A stretch of 64,000 nt of DNA from Brochothrix campestris (GTDB lineage: Bacteria; Bacillota; Bacilli; Lactobacillales; Listeriaceae): the NCBI RefSeq assembly GCF_046058945.1, contig NZ_CP175511.1, positions 1,736,001-1,800,000 of the forward strand, read 5' to 3'. Each line of letters begins with the position of its first letter. Positions within the stretch are counted from its first letter, which is position 1. This document shows, piece by piece, positions 17,774 to 26,672 of this stretch. Both the position numbers and the translations under genes were made by a program. The notes beneath the pieces were generated by a model. That model was not told the origin of the DNA. It was given only the letters and a program-made list of their open reading frames with translations, and did no database searches.

Positions 17774-17947
17774 TTAGAACTTACGTTTACGTGCTGCTTC
17801 TGATTTTTTCTTACGTTTTACGCTTGGTTTTTCATAAAATTCGCGCTTTCTGAATTCTTGCATAGTACCTGTTTTCGATACCGAACGTTTAAAGCGACGA
17901 AGAGCATCTTCAAGCGATTCGTTTTTGCGAACAACTGTTTTTGACAT
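17774..17947 (-). CDS. rpsU: 30S ribosomal protein S21
   Basis: 57-residue basic protein beginning MSKTVVRKNESLEDALRRFK and ending in an Arg/Lys-rich tail, the standard S21. S21 joins the 30S platform near the anti-Shine-Dalgarno region. The start codon at 17947 has a strong GGAGGGAGGG ribosome site. Confidence 0.97.
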   Translation of the reverse strand: MSKTVVRKNESLEDALRRFKRSVSKTGTMQEFRKREFYEKPSVKRKKKSEAARKRKF

Positions 17948-18106
17948 CTCTTAACCCTCCCTCCGCACACTGGAGTTACTCAGTAAATAACGTGAATCAA
18001 TATTTACCTGCTAAGTATTCCTTAAAAATACCTAGATGATTGCCTAAACAACAATCACTCTATGCAATTATATAATAGTAAGAATTAAACGTCAACGTTT
18101 TATCGT

Positions 18107-18853
18107 TTATAATTCAAATTCATATGAAATTGCTGCCATTGCATAGAGTGGTGCTGTCTCCGTCCGCAGAATACGCGGACCGAAAGAGCCTGTTATAGCG
18201 CCGTTTTGACAGAACAAATCAACTTCAGAACGAGAGAGACCACCTTCTGGTCCAAAAATAATTAATAAGCGTGAGCCAACAGGGATTTTTCTTAAAAGCG
18301 CTTTATACGCTTGGTTTTCATTTATTTTAGCCTCTTCTTCGTCTGCAACAAACAGGTGGGTATATTGAGTGGCTGCTGCCGCTAACTGTTTCGTCGTTAG
18401 CAATGCTTTGATTTCAGGCACCTGAATCCGATGTGATTGTTCGGCAGCTTCTTGGGCGATTTTTTGCAGGCGTTGTCTTTTTTTACCTTGCTTTTTATCA
18501 TCCCATTTCACAATAGAGCGTTCTGCCACATAGGGTTGAATCGCAAACGCACCTAATTCAGTACTTTTTTGCACGATGAGCTCGAGTTTATCTCCTTTAG
18601 GCAGGCCACAGGCAAGGGTCACCTCTATTGGTAACTCGACTGTTTTTTCAAGCTTTGTTTTTAACTGTAGGTGTGCTTCTGCTTTCGTGATCGTAACCAA
18701 AGTGGCAATGAAACTGTTGCGGTCGTTAAAGACTACAATGCATTCGTCTCCGACTTCATGACGCATCACGTTAATCAGGTGATGGTAATGTGGTGCACCG
18801 ATAGCGATGGTTGGTTCGTTCGGTGTTGATGTTTCAATAAAGTAACGTTGCAT
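18107..18853 (-). CDS. rsmE: 16S rRNA (uracil-1498-N3)-methyltransferase RsmE
   Basis: SPOUT-class methyltransferase that modifies U1498 of 16S rRNA. N-terminal PUA-like domain (MQRYFIE, HHLINVMRHEVGDE), then the knotted domain with IIFGPEGGLSRSEV and LGPRILRTETAPL-like SFGPRILRTETAPLYAMAAI. The ATG at 18853 is chosen over an extension to 18874 that overlaps prmA. One base separates it from prmA. Confidence 0.95.
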   Translation of the reverse strand: MQRYFIETSTPNEPTIAIGAPHYHHLINVMRHEVGDECIVVFNDRNSFIATLVTITKAEAHLQLKTKLEKTVELPIEVTLACGLPKGDKLELIVQKSTELGAFAIQPYVAERSIVKWDDKKQGKKRQRLQKIAQEAAEQSHRIQVPEIKALLTTKQLAAAATQYTHLFVADEEEAKINENQAYKALLRKIPVGSRLLIIFGPEGGLSRSEVDLFCQNGAITGSFGPRILRTETAPLYAMAAISYEFEL

Positions 18854-18854
18854 C

Positions 18855-19796
18855 TTAGCCCTCTTTTCGAGCAATCAAGGCAAACCAATCGTCCTTGTTG
18901 TCACGCTCAATCATTGTTAAACCAGCAGCTTCAATCGCCGCGGCCACTTCTTCAACCTTCGTCTCAATAATACCAGAGGCAATAAACAAGCCTCCTGGTT
19001 TTAAGACGCGGTATACGTCGTCGGGGAACAGTAAAATAATATCGGCTAAAATATTTGCAACCACCACATCAACCGTGCGGTCAACACCTTCTAATAGATT
19101 ACCGGTTGTGACTTCAACCACGTCACCAACCTTATTCACGTCGATGTTTTCTTGTGCCGCACGAACAGCGACATCATCTAAATCTAACGCTAAAACTGAG
19201 TTAGCACCTAACTTGGCCGCTAAAATACTCAAGACGCCTGAACCGGTACCAACATCAATGACATCATCGCCCGCCACAACGTATTTTTCAACGGCTTCGA
19301 GGCACAGACGGGTCGTTTGATGCGTCCCTGTTCCAAAGGCCATCCCAGGATCTAATTCGATGATATGTTCCTCAGGTGAATGCGGTGTATACTCTTCCCA
19401 AGTTGGGACAATCGTTAATTTATCAGTGATTTGGACCGGATGATAAAACTCTTTCCAAGCAGTCGCCCATTTTTCTTCTTTCACTTCAGTTAAGGTCCAA
19501 TCAATCGGTCCGAGGTCGATGTCATATTGAACAAGTCCTTTAATCAAAGCATGAACAGCCTCAAAATCAATCGTCACATCTTCGTTATCTTCATAATACG
19601 CTTTTACAATCACACCCTCTGTTGGGTAATCTGCTGAATCGAGCGCGTACATCTCGCCAAATTGGTCGGGATGTTCACGTGTTAAGTCCGCACTATCTTC
19701 AATTGCGACACCATTGGCGCCATTTTCCATAAATACATTTGAAATTGCATCCATTGCGGCATGCGTCGTTGTGACACTCACTTCGATAAAATCCAT
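18855..19796 (-). CDS. prmA: ribosomal protein L11 methyltransferase
   Basis: SAM-dependent methyltransferase of ribosomal protein L11. N-terminal substrate-recognition domain, then the methyltransferase fold with LDPGMAFGTGTHQTTRL, DVIDVGTGSGVLSILAAKLGA and VVANILADII, all diagnostic. Length 313 is normal. First gene of the prmA-rsmE pair. Confidence 0.95.
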   Translation of the reverse strand: MDFIEVSVTTTHAAMDAISNVFMENGANGVAIEDSADLTREHPDQFGEMYALDSADYPTEGVIVKAYYEDNEDVTIDFEAVHALIKGLVQYDIDLGPIDWTLTEVKEEKWATAWKEFYHPVQITDKLTIVPTWEEYTPHSPEEHIIELDPGMAFGTGTHQTTRLCLEAVEKYVVAGDDVIDVGTGSGVLSILAAKLGANSVLALDLDDVAVRAAQENIDVNKVGDVVEVTTGNLLEGVDRTVDVVVANILADIILLFPDDVYRVLKPGGLFIASGIIETKVEEVAAAIEAAGLTMIERDNKDDWFALIARKEG

Positions 19797-20057
19797 TTTT
19801 GCATCTCCTTTATTTTAGCTCTCTGTTTGATTGTACCTTATCTATGATTGGCTTGAAAGTAAATCTCTTCAAAAAACAGCTTGATTCATCACGCTAAACT
19901 TCATACTGTAAAAGTTGATGCAAAAATCGCCCTACGCTCAGTCACACGCTTATAGCCTCCTCAATCGTCTGATTATTATGATTTTTGAAACTCGATCGTT
20001 TCTTTTTTTTAAAAATAACTTATTCTTAATATATGTATAAATAAAGGAGGAGTAATA

Positions 20058-21416
20058 ATGAAAAAAATAAAACGTTCAATTGTGCTAGCACTAGTAATAA
20101 TAGCTGCTTTCTTTCAAAACCCAGTTGTTTTCGCTAAAAACATCACAAGTAGCATTGTAACTGATGTTAATTTCAAAGCAGATACAACTGCAAATGGCGG
20201 ACAAATTATCACTGAAATTGACAGTAGTAAAAAATTCATTCTTTCTTATGAGTTTTCAATTCCTAAGGAATTAATTGTTCTCGGTGGAGACAGAGCTAGC
20301 TTTTCGGTTCCACCTGAAATAAGATATAATAATATCGACATGACAGACGTTCCCTTAAAGACTAGTGACGGCCTCATTTTCGGAACCGCTTCGATAAAAA
20401 ATGGACAGGTAGAAATAACGTTTAACACCAACGTTGAACAAGGTATTAGTATGGCCTATTTCGATATTTGGGCAAACTTTAACGCTAATAATATTACCAT
20501 TGACGAAATGAATGTTATCCCTTTTGAAACAATTAATGGCACAGTCGAGAAAGAAATACTAATCACTCAGTCAAACACTGGTTCTGGCTCAGGTGCTTGG
20601 ATTACAAAAAATGGAAAGTACGAAGGAAAACAAGACCCAAAAGATACCTTAACGTGACAAATTTACATCAATACCTTCCAAGATAAAAAAAGTTTTCAAG
20701 ATGGCTATTTCATCGACACCTTAGGTGACGGTTTGACATTTATCGGCTCTAAACAAAGCAATTCAGTAAGAGTTGTCTATGGCTCTAGCACTGCGACAGC
20801 CTCAATCGATGAACAGGTTGAAGTTGAATGGATCGATAGTAAAACTTTTAAAATCCCCTTACGCGATACAAATGAACGGATTTTCATCACATATAAGACG
20901 AAAACTGATTTTTCTAAATCACAATACACAAACACCGCTGAAGTAACCGCCAAAATTGATGGTGCTTCCACTCTAGAAAACCACCATATAATAGGTTATT
21001 CAGAAAAATATGGTGGTGAAGGTGGCGGTAATATCGATTCAAGCTCAAACGACTCGAGTTCAAGCAATTCCAGTTCAACCGATTCCAGTTCAATCGACTC
21101 GAGTTCAACTGATTCCAGTTCAACTGATTTCAGTTCAAGCGATTCGAGTTCAAACGACTCAAACTCAGATGCAATTGAAATAGGTTCAAACATCTCACAA
21201 GAAAAGATAACACATACCACTAAGACTCACTCAAAGCAATCACTTTCCAACCTAATAATTACGCCTGATTCTTCAGAAAACCAACTAAAAACAACAATAT
21301 CTCAACATAATTTGCCCAAAACAGGTGAAAATCAACAACTCCCTTGGTATTTATGGGTTGGTTTAACTTTTCTATTAATTGCTGTTAGACAAATAAAAAA
21401 AATAACGATCACTTAA
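20058..21416 (+). pseudogene. LPXTG cell-wall surface protein gene interrupted by an in-frame TGA
   Basis: One reading frame from a signal peptide to a wall-sorting signal is broken by TGA at 20655-20657 (codon 200). Upstream: a signal peptide (first 27 residues, ending VFA) and an Ig-like adhesion domain. Downstream in the same frame: DTLGDGLTFIGS, a Ser/Asp/Asn stalk, LPKTGE, a hydrophobic helix and a KK tail. The residues just before the stop (KDTLT, where families of this fold usually have T-W) suggest TGG changed to TGA. A strong AAAGGAGGAG site precedes the ATG. It stands alone between prmA and dnaJ. Unless read through, only a secreted 199-residue fragment is made. Confidence 0.8.
21030..21170 (+). 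repeat. Ser-Asp/Asn repeat region of the LPXTG protein
   Basis: The DNA repeats units such as GATTCCAGTTCAAC and CGACTCGAGTTCAA, coding for S-S-S-x-D. These wall-spanning stalks are common in Gram-positive adhesins. The repeat also makes spurious reading frames on the minus strand. Confidence 0.75.
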
Positions 21417-21436
21417 ATTATTTCTTTAACGAATCA

Positions 21437-21486
21437 AAAAAGCTAACTCTCTATCGGTAAGTTACCGATAGAGAGTTAGCTTTTAT
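21437..21486. terminator. bidirectional terminator between the LPXTG gene and dnaJ
   Basis: GCTAACTCTCTATCGGTAA and its complement form a long perfect hairpin flanked by A and T runs, suited to both convergent transcripts. Confidence 0.85.
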
Positions 21487-21501
21487 TTATTCTATCAGCA
21501 A

Positions 21502-22455
21502 TTATTCTCCTTTAAATGCTTTTCGCATCTTATCAAAGAAACCATCGTTGCTGTTATCACCTTCTGTTGCTTTCGCGTAATCTTTCACAGCCTTACGTTG
21601 GGCATCGTTCATTTTTTGCGGTACGACTACACGCACTTGAATGTGTTGATCGCCGTGTCCGGTACGTTGGAGGCGCGGTGCCCCTTTGCCTCGGAGACGG
21701 AAGTTAGTGCCATTTTGTGTCCCAGCAGGTACTTTTAAGCGCACTTTACCATGTAAGGTTGGCACTTCAATTTCAGCACCGAGCGCGGCTTGCGCAAATG
21801 TAATCGGTACTTCAGCGTAAATATCATCGCCATGACGTTCAAAGAACTCATCGGGAATAATATCAAACACGACATATAAGTCACCATTTGGTCCGCCATT
21901 GTAACCAGCAGCCCCTTGGTTTGAAACGCGCATTTGTTGCCCGTCATCGACACCAGCAGGTACTTTTAGTTTTAATTTTTTCACTTTTGTCACACGTTCA
22001 TTCGTTTTTTCGTCAATTTCTTCACGACGGAAACTAATTTCAATTTCTTTACCGAAAATTGCTTCACGGAATTTCAAACGCATCGTGTATTGCATGTCCT
22101 GTCCTGCGCGCGGTGCATTCGGGTCACGACGTCGGCCACCACCAAAGAAACTTTCAAAAATGTCTTCAAAGCCACCGCCGCCAAAGCCGCCACCACTAAA
22201 GCCACCACCGAAACCACCGCCACCAAAGCCAGCGTTCGGGTCAGCGTGCCCAAAACGGTCAAAATGAGCTTTTTTATCCTCATCACCTAAAATATCGTAA
22301 GCATCTGATATTTCTTGGTATTTTGCTTTGGCACTCTCTTCTTTGTTAATATCTGGATGATATTGTTTTGAAAGTTTACGGTATGCCTTTTTAATCTCTT
22401 GTGCCGTTGCAGACTTACTAACGCCTAAAACGTCATATGGATCTTTATTTGCCAT
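21502..22455 (-). CDS. dnaJ: DnaJ-type co-chaperone without zinc-finger domain
   Basis: Hsp40 partner of DnaK. J domain at residues 5-70 with the HPD motif (KQYHPDINK), then a Gly/Phe-rich linker (about 72-105) and two beta-barrel substrate domains (from about 120). The four CxxCxGxG zinc motifs of a normal DnaJ are absent: where they should begin, after FGKEIEISFRREE, a short charged stretch leads straight to LKVPAGVDDGQQMRV. There is no cysteine in the protein. Length 317 against about 375 in the family. It is therefore a type II (CbpA-like) J protein in the place of dnaJ. No frameshift or repeat scar is visible, so the loss looks ancestral and not an assembly error. Confidence 0.9.
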   Translation of the reverse strand: MANKDPYDVLGVSKSATAQEIKKAYRKLSKQYHPDINKEESAKAKYQEISDAYDILGDEDKKAHFDRFGHADPNAGFGGGGFGGGFSGGGFGGGGFEDIFESFFGGGRRRDPNAPRAGQDMQYTMRLKFREAIFGKEIEISFRREEIDEKTNERVTKVKKLKLKVPAGVDDGQQMRVSNQGAAGYNGGPNGDLYVVFDIIPDEFFERHGDDIYAEVPITFAQAALGAEIEVPTLHGKVRLKVPAGTQNGTNFRLRGKGAPRLQRTGHGDQHIQVRVVVPQKMNDAQRKAVKDYAKATEGDNSNDGFFDKMRKAFKGE

Positions 22456-22525
22456 TTTAATGTCACTCCCTGTTTAACTCGTATTGGTTTACTTTATCAT
22501 TTACTGCCCAAATAGGCTAGTTACA

Positions 22526-22568
22526 AATAAAAGGCCATCGTCACAAACTGCGGACATGGCCTTTTATT
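22526..22568 (-). terminator. terminator between dnaK and dnaJ
   Basis: AAAAGGCCAT pairs with ATGGCCTTTT and is followed by T-rich sequence on the minus strand. It lies 16 bases after the dnaK stop inside the heat-shock operon, so only part of the transcripts should reach dnaJ. Confidence 0.75.
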
Positions 22569-22584
22569 CTGACGATTAGATTAC

Positions 22585-24411
22585 TTATTTTTTATCTTCG
22601 TCAACTTCTTCGAATTCAGCTTCAACAACGTTATCGTCAGCTTGGTCGCCAGCTTCACCTTGTTCAGCTTGTTGTGCTTTAGCCGCTTCTTCGTATAATT
22701 TAACTGATAACGCTTGAACGATTTCATTTAAAGCATCTTTTTTAGTTGTGATGTCTTCAATGTCTTCGCCTTCTAAGGCAGTTTTCAATTCATCACGTGC
22801 CTCTTCAGCTTTTTTAACTTCATCAGCTTCGATTTTACCTTCTAAGTCTTTCAATGTTTTATCAACAGAGAAGATTAATTGATCGGCTTCGTTACGCGTA
22901 TCAACTGCTGCTTTGTTTTTAGCATCTTCTTCAGCATTTGCTTCAGCATCTTTAACCATACGTTCAATTTCTTCATCAGTTAAACCTGAAGATGATTTGA
23001 TGACAATGTTTTGTTCTTTACCAGTACCTAAGTCTTTCGCTTTAACAGTTACGATACCATTTTTATCAATATCGAATGATACTTCGATTTGAGGCACGCC
23101 ACGTTGAGCAGCTGGGATGTCAGATAATTGGAAACGACCTAATGTTTTGTTGTCTTTCGCCATTGGACGTTCACCTTGTAACACATGGATATCGACAGCT
23201 GGTTGGTTATCAACCGCAGTTGAGAATACTTGTGATTTAGATGTTGGGATTGTTGTGTTACGTTCGATTAAGACTGTTGAAACGCCACCCATTGTTTCGA
23301 TACCTAATGAAAGTGGAGTAACATCAAGTAAAACAACGTCTTTCACGTCACCGGTAATCACACCACCTTGGATTGCTGCACCCATTGCAACAACTTCATC
23401 TGGGTTAACACCTTTATGTGGTTCTTTACCTAATTCTTTTTTAACAGCTTCTTGTACGGCAGGAATACGAGTTGAACCACCTACTAAAATAACTTGGTCG
23501 ATTTCGCTTGCTGATAATTTGGCATCTTTCATTGCTTGACGAACAGGAACAACCGTACGTTCAACTAATGAAGCTGTAATATCATCAAATTTAGCACGTG
23601 ATAATGTCACTTCTAAGTGCATTGGACCATTGTCACCTGCTGTGATGAATGGTAATGATACTTGTACTGAAGAAACGCCTGATAAGTCTTTTTTCGCTTT
23701 TTCAGCAGCATCTTTCAAACGTTGTGTTGCCATTTTATCTTTCGATAAATCAATGCCGTTGTCTTTTTTAAACTCAGCTACTAAGTAATCGATAATCGCT
23801 TGGTCAAAGTCATCGCCACCAAGTGAGTTATCACCTGCTGTTGCTAATACTTCAAAGACACCATCGCCTAATTCAAGGATTGAAACGTCAAATGTACCAC
23901 CACCAAGGTCAAATACTAAGACAGTTTGGTCTTCATCTGTTTTTTCAATACCGTAAGCTAAAGCTGCAGCTGTTGGTTCGTTAACAATACGCTCGACTTC
24001 TAAACCAGCAATTTTACCAGCGTCTTTCGTTGCTTGACGTTGTGCATCGTTGAAGTAAGCTGGCACTGTAATAACCGCTTTATCAACTGTTTCACCTAAG
24101 TAATCTTCAGCATAACCTTTTAAGTATTGTAAGATGATTGCTGAAATTTCTTGTGGCGAGTAATCTTTACCTTCGATTGTTGTAACGTGGTCAGTACCCA
24201 TATAACGTTTAATTGAAGCAATTGTGTTTGGGTTTGTAATCATTTGACGTTTTGCTACTTCACCTACTTGACGTTCACCGTCTTTGAATGCGACAACAGA
24301 TGGTGTTGTGCGGCCACCTTCTGGGTTTGGAATGATTTTAGCTTCGCCACCTTCAAGAACTGAGACAGCAGAGTTTGTTGTACCTAAGTCAATACCGATA
24401 ATTTTGCTCAT
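22585..24411 (-). CDS. dnaK: chaperone DnaK (Hsp70)
   Basis: ATP-dependent chaperone. The nucleotide-binding domain starts MSKIIGIDLGTTNSAV and holds VTVPAYFNDAQRQATKDAG, VFDLGGGTFDVSIL and VILVGGSTRIPAVQ; the substrate domain starts near residue 375 with DVTPLSLGIETMGG; the lid and an acidic C-terminal tail follow (EAEFEEVDEDKK). 608 residues, the shorter Firmicutes form lacking the insertion of Gram-negative DnaK. Between grpE and dnaJ, under HrcA control. Confidence 0.98.
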   Translation of the reverse strand: MSKIIGIDLGTTNSAVSVLEGGEAKIIPNPEGGRTTPSVVAFKDGERQVGEVAKRQMITNPNTIASIKRYMGTDHVTTIEGKDYSPQEISAIILQYLKGYAEDYLGETVDKAVITVPAYFNDAQRQATKDAGKIAGLEVERIVNEPTAAALAYGIEKTDEDQTVLVFDLGGGTFDVSILELGDGVFEVLATAGDNSLGGDDFDQAIIDYLVAEFKKDNGIDLSKDKMATQRLKDAAEKAKKDLSGVSSVQVSLPFITAGDNGPMHLEVTLSRAKFDDITASLVERTVVPVRQAMKDAKLSASEIDQVILVGGSTRIPAVQEAVKKELGKEPHKGVNPDEVVAMGAAIQGGVITGDVKDVVLLDVTPLSLGIETMGGVSTVLIERNTTIPTSKSQVFSTAVDNQPAVDIHVLQGERPMAKDNKTLGRFQLSDIPAAQRGVPQIEVSFDIDKNGIVTVKAKDLGTGKEQNIVIKSSSGLTDEEIERMVKDAEANAEEDAKNKAAVDTRNEADQLIFSVDKTLKDLEGKIEADEVKKAEEARDELKTALEGEDIEDITTKKDALNEIVQALSVKLYEEAAKAQQAEQGEAGDQADDNVVEAEFEEVDEDKK

Positions 24412-24467
24412 AATAAATTTCCTCCTAGAAAATGTTTTTTTGATGTTGCGTTGTTATCTGCACGTGT

Positions 24468-25016
24468 TTATTGGTTAACTTTAACCATGGCAGGTCGGAT
24501 AACACGCTCTTTTAAGCGGTATCCTTTTTGTAATTCGGCAGTAACGACATTGCTTTCAAAGGCGTCGTCGCTATCTTGCATAACAGCTTGATGAATGTTT
24601 GGATCAAACGCTTCACCAACAGTTGCGATGACTTCTAAGCCTTCCGCTTCTAATGCTGTTATTAATTGGCGTTGGACAATTTCAATTCCTTCAAGGAATG
24701 ATTTCGTATCTTCCCCCGCCAAGTCTGTCGCCATTGCCCGTTCAAAGTTATCTAAGACTGGCAATAATTTTTCAATCACCGCTTGCGAACGAAACTTCGC
24801 AGCGCTTTGTGCTTCGATTTTTTGACGACGTCGACTGTTATCAAAGTCAGCTTGTAAACGTAAGTAACGTGTTTCAAGCGCGTCATATTTGGCTGTTAGT
24901 TGGTCAAGTTCAGATACTTCAACCACTTCTTCTTCGGTTGTTTCAACTGCCTCTTCAACCGTTTCATTTGTTTCAGTTACTTCTTCAACCTTATCTGACT
25001 TCACTTCTTCGCTCAC
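24468..25016 (-). CDS. grpE: nucleotide exchange factor GrpE
   Basis: Releases ADP from DnaK. An acidic, disordered N-terminus (residues 1-35, nearly all Glu, Val, Thr) leads to a long coiled coil (about 36-100, with RYLRLQADFDNSRRRQKIE) and the beta domain ending in GYRLKERVIRPAMVKVNQ. 182 residues. Seventeen bases after hrcA, 56 before dnaK. Confidence 0.96.
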   Translation of the reverse strand: MSEEVKSDKVEEVTETNETVEEAVETTEEEVVEVSELDQLTAKYDALETRYLRLQADFDNSRRRQKIEAQSAAKFRSQAVIEKLLPVLDNFERAMATDLAGEDTKSFLEGIEIVQRQLITALEAEGLEVIATVGEAFDPNIHQAVMQDSDDAFESNVVTAELQKGYRLKERVIRPAMVKVNQ

Positions 25017-25033
25017 ATTATTCCCTCACTTTA

Positions 25034-26074
25034 TCAGTTTATATTTCCCTCATCATAACGTGTTGTTAAAAAGCGGGATAAATCTTTACTCACCTCATCA
25101 ATCACTTGAATCGAATGATCGTACGACATACGTGTTGGTCCTAGCAAGGCAATCACACCTGCCTTTTGGTTATCAACCTTGTATGTGCTTGTTATCAAGC
25201 TGAAATCTTTAAACAAGTCGTTAGAAATCTCTTCACCGATCATCACGTTGATACCTTCAGGCACATCGTTGACGAGTTCAAAAACATCATCGCGTTGCTC
25301 GAGTAATTTAATCACATCGCGAATTTGGGCGGTTTGACTAAATTCAGGTTGATTTAAAATATGCGATTGTCCCGAAAAGACAATTTTTTCTTGAGGTGTT
25401 TGATGAAACACGTTTTGCAATAATTGTTGAATCGCATCAAATTCGTTCGTTTGTTGTTTTAATAACTGATTGACTTCTCGCGGTAGTCTCATTTTTATAT
25501 CTGATAATGGTAGGTTCACCAGTTTATCATTTAAAATATTCACGACCCGTTCAATATCAGTCGGTGAAACGGCTGCTTCAAGCGTAAATCGATGATTCTC
25601 TACATGACCACTTGTTGTAACTAAAATCGCAACAACCTGTCGTTCACCAATTGGAATCAACTGAAAACTCGCCAGGCGATTCAATTGTAAATTAGGACCA
25701 AGTACAATCGCCGTGTAGTTCGTTAAATCAGCTAAAATCGTTGCTGATTTACGAATCAGCTCTTCCATTTCAACATAATCATGAGTGAAAAGTTGCTGAA
25801 TGACTTGCATATCAGTCGGGTGAATGGCCATCTTACCAACAAGAAAGTCCACGTAGTAGCGATACCCTTGTTCAGATGGGACGCGTCCTGATGACGAATG
25901 TGTCTTTTCGATAAAACCTTGTTGTTCTAAAATACCCATTTCGTTACGAATCGTCGCTGAACTAAATGGCAATTGACCTTCTTTCACTAATGAGCTTGAG
26001 CCAATCGGTTTTGCCGTTCCAATGTAGTTGCGGACAATGGTTTTCAGTATCAGTAGCTGTCTTTCTGATAACAT
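25034..26074 (-). CDS. hrcA: heat-inducible transcription repressor HrcA
   Basis: Repressor that binds CIRCE and is kept active by GroEL. N-terminal winged helix (MLSERQLLILKTIVRNYIGTAKPIGS, SSATIRNEMGILEQQGFI) followed by a GAF-like domain and the C-terminal GPTRMSYDHSIQVIDEVS. 346 residues, normal. First gene of hrcA-grpE-dnaK-dnaJ and preceded by a CIRCE element, so it represses itself. Confidence 0.97.
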   Translation of the reverse strand: MLSERQLLILKTIVRNYIGTAKPIGSSSLVKEGQLPFSSATIRNEMGILEQQGFIEKTHSSSGRVPSEQGYRYYVDFLVGKMAIHPTDMQVIQQLFTHDYVEMEELIRKSATILADLTNYTAIVLGPNLQLNRLASFQLIPIGERQVVAILVTTSGHVENHRFTLEAAVSPTDIERVVNILNDKLVNLPLSDIKMRLPREVNQLLKQQTNEFDAIQQLLQNVFHQTPQEKIVFSGQSHILNQPEFSQTAQIRDVIKLLEQRDDVFELVNDVPEGINVMIGEEISNDLFKDFSLITSTYKVDNQKAGVIALLGPTRMSYDHSIQVIDEVSKDLSRFLTTRYDEGNIN

Positions 26075-26089
26075 TTAGCATCACTCCTT

Positions 26090-26116
26090 TTAGCACTCTG
26101 ATCGTTCAAGTGCTAA
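26090..26116 (-). promoter_or_regulatory. CIRCE operator of the hrcA operon
   Basis: TTAGCACTC, nine bases, then AAGTGCTAA on the plus strand: the CIRCE inverted repeat with one mismatch in one arm. It lies 16 bases before the hrcA start codon and just after the promoter. Confidence 0.95.
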
Positions 26117-26126
26117 CTACATTCTT

Positions 26127-26155
26127 AATTTAACAAATAAGTCAGAACATGTCAA
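26127..26155 (-). promoter_or_regulatory. SigA-type promoter of the hrcA operon
   Basis: On the minus strand TTGACA at 26155-26150 and TAAATT at 26132-26127 are separated by exactly 17 bases, directly upstream of CIRCE. Confidence 0.8.
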
Positions 26156-26206
26156 TAACTTACACTCGAAAAATGACCTTTTTTGACCAATATTTTTTCA
26201 GTCCTC

Positions 26207-26245
26207 AAAAACCGCCTCTCAACTGTTTGAAAAGCGGTCATTTTA
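26207..26245. terminator. hairpin after the small membrane protein gene
   Basis: ACCGC / GCGGT stem with inner pairing (CAAACAGTT) followed by TTTTT on the minus strand, 40 bases downstream of the small gene at 26288. The plus strand also reads GCGGTCATTTT. Confidence 0.55.
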
Positions 26246-26287
26246 TTCGGGCAGTTTGTATAGCTAACAGCTGTACTTGCAAGTTTG

Positions 26288-26512
26288 TTAATTCATATCA
26301 TCTAAAAAGGCCACCATTTTTTGCATTATATATATGACGATAATCGTTGTGAAATAACTAGCGATGATTAGTTCGCCTATGATAATGAAACGTTTAGGCA
26401 GCTTGAACAATAGCAGTAGTGCTAATAGTAGACTTAATAGCAGCGTTATAAAAAAATGTGGCCACACCTTAAGCGCGGTCGGACGTTCCGACGTTGTTTG
26501 TTTTTTCACCAT
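26288..26512 (-). CDS. small two-helix membrane protein, unknown
   Basis: 74 residues with a short charged N-terminus, two strongly hydrophobic segments (about residues 18-38 and 44-66) and a short acidic tail. I do not recognise a family. The ATG at 26512 is preceded by GGAGGAGCACCG, a good ribosome site, and a hairpin follows the gene, so it looks like a one-gene unit between hemW and hrcA. Function cannot be given. Confidence 0.6.
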   Translation of the reverse strand: MVKKQTTSERPTALKVWPHFFITLLLSLLLALLLLFKLPKRFIIIGELIIASYFTTIIVIYIMQKMVAFLDDMN

Positions 26513-26603
26513 CGGTGCTCCTCCTCATTAACACGTTTTGTTTTGCTAGCCTCTCTTTTTAACTTAGCTATTTGACGACCGTGCTGTCAAATGAGTAGGC
26601 AGC

Positions 26604-26664
26604 GAAAAAGACACTTAGAGGGCGCACAACATCTGTGTTTGTGCACGTAACTAAGTGTCTTTTT
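26604..26664 (-). terminator. intrinsic terminator after hemW
   Basis: AAAAAGACACTTAG pairs with CTAAGTGTCTTTTT, with an inner GCACAA / TTGTGC stem. The T run on the minus strand lies eight bases after the hemW stop. Confidence 0.8.
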
Positions 26665-26672
26665 GCTGGTTG

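Noticed and set aside
20914..21220. Minus-strand frames rich in Leu, Glu and Ser opposite the LPXTG stalk
   Set aside because: Produced by the Ser-Asp repeat read backwards; no start site.
22074..22290. Pro/Lys-rich and Ala/Thr-rich frames over the Gly/Phe linker of dnaJ
   Set aside because: Low-complexity shadows of the GGFGGG codons.
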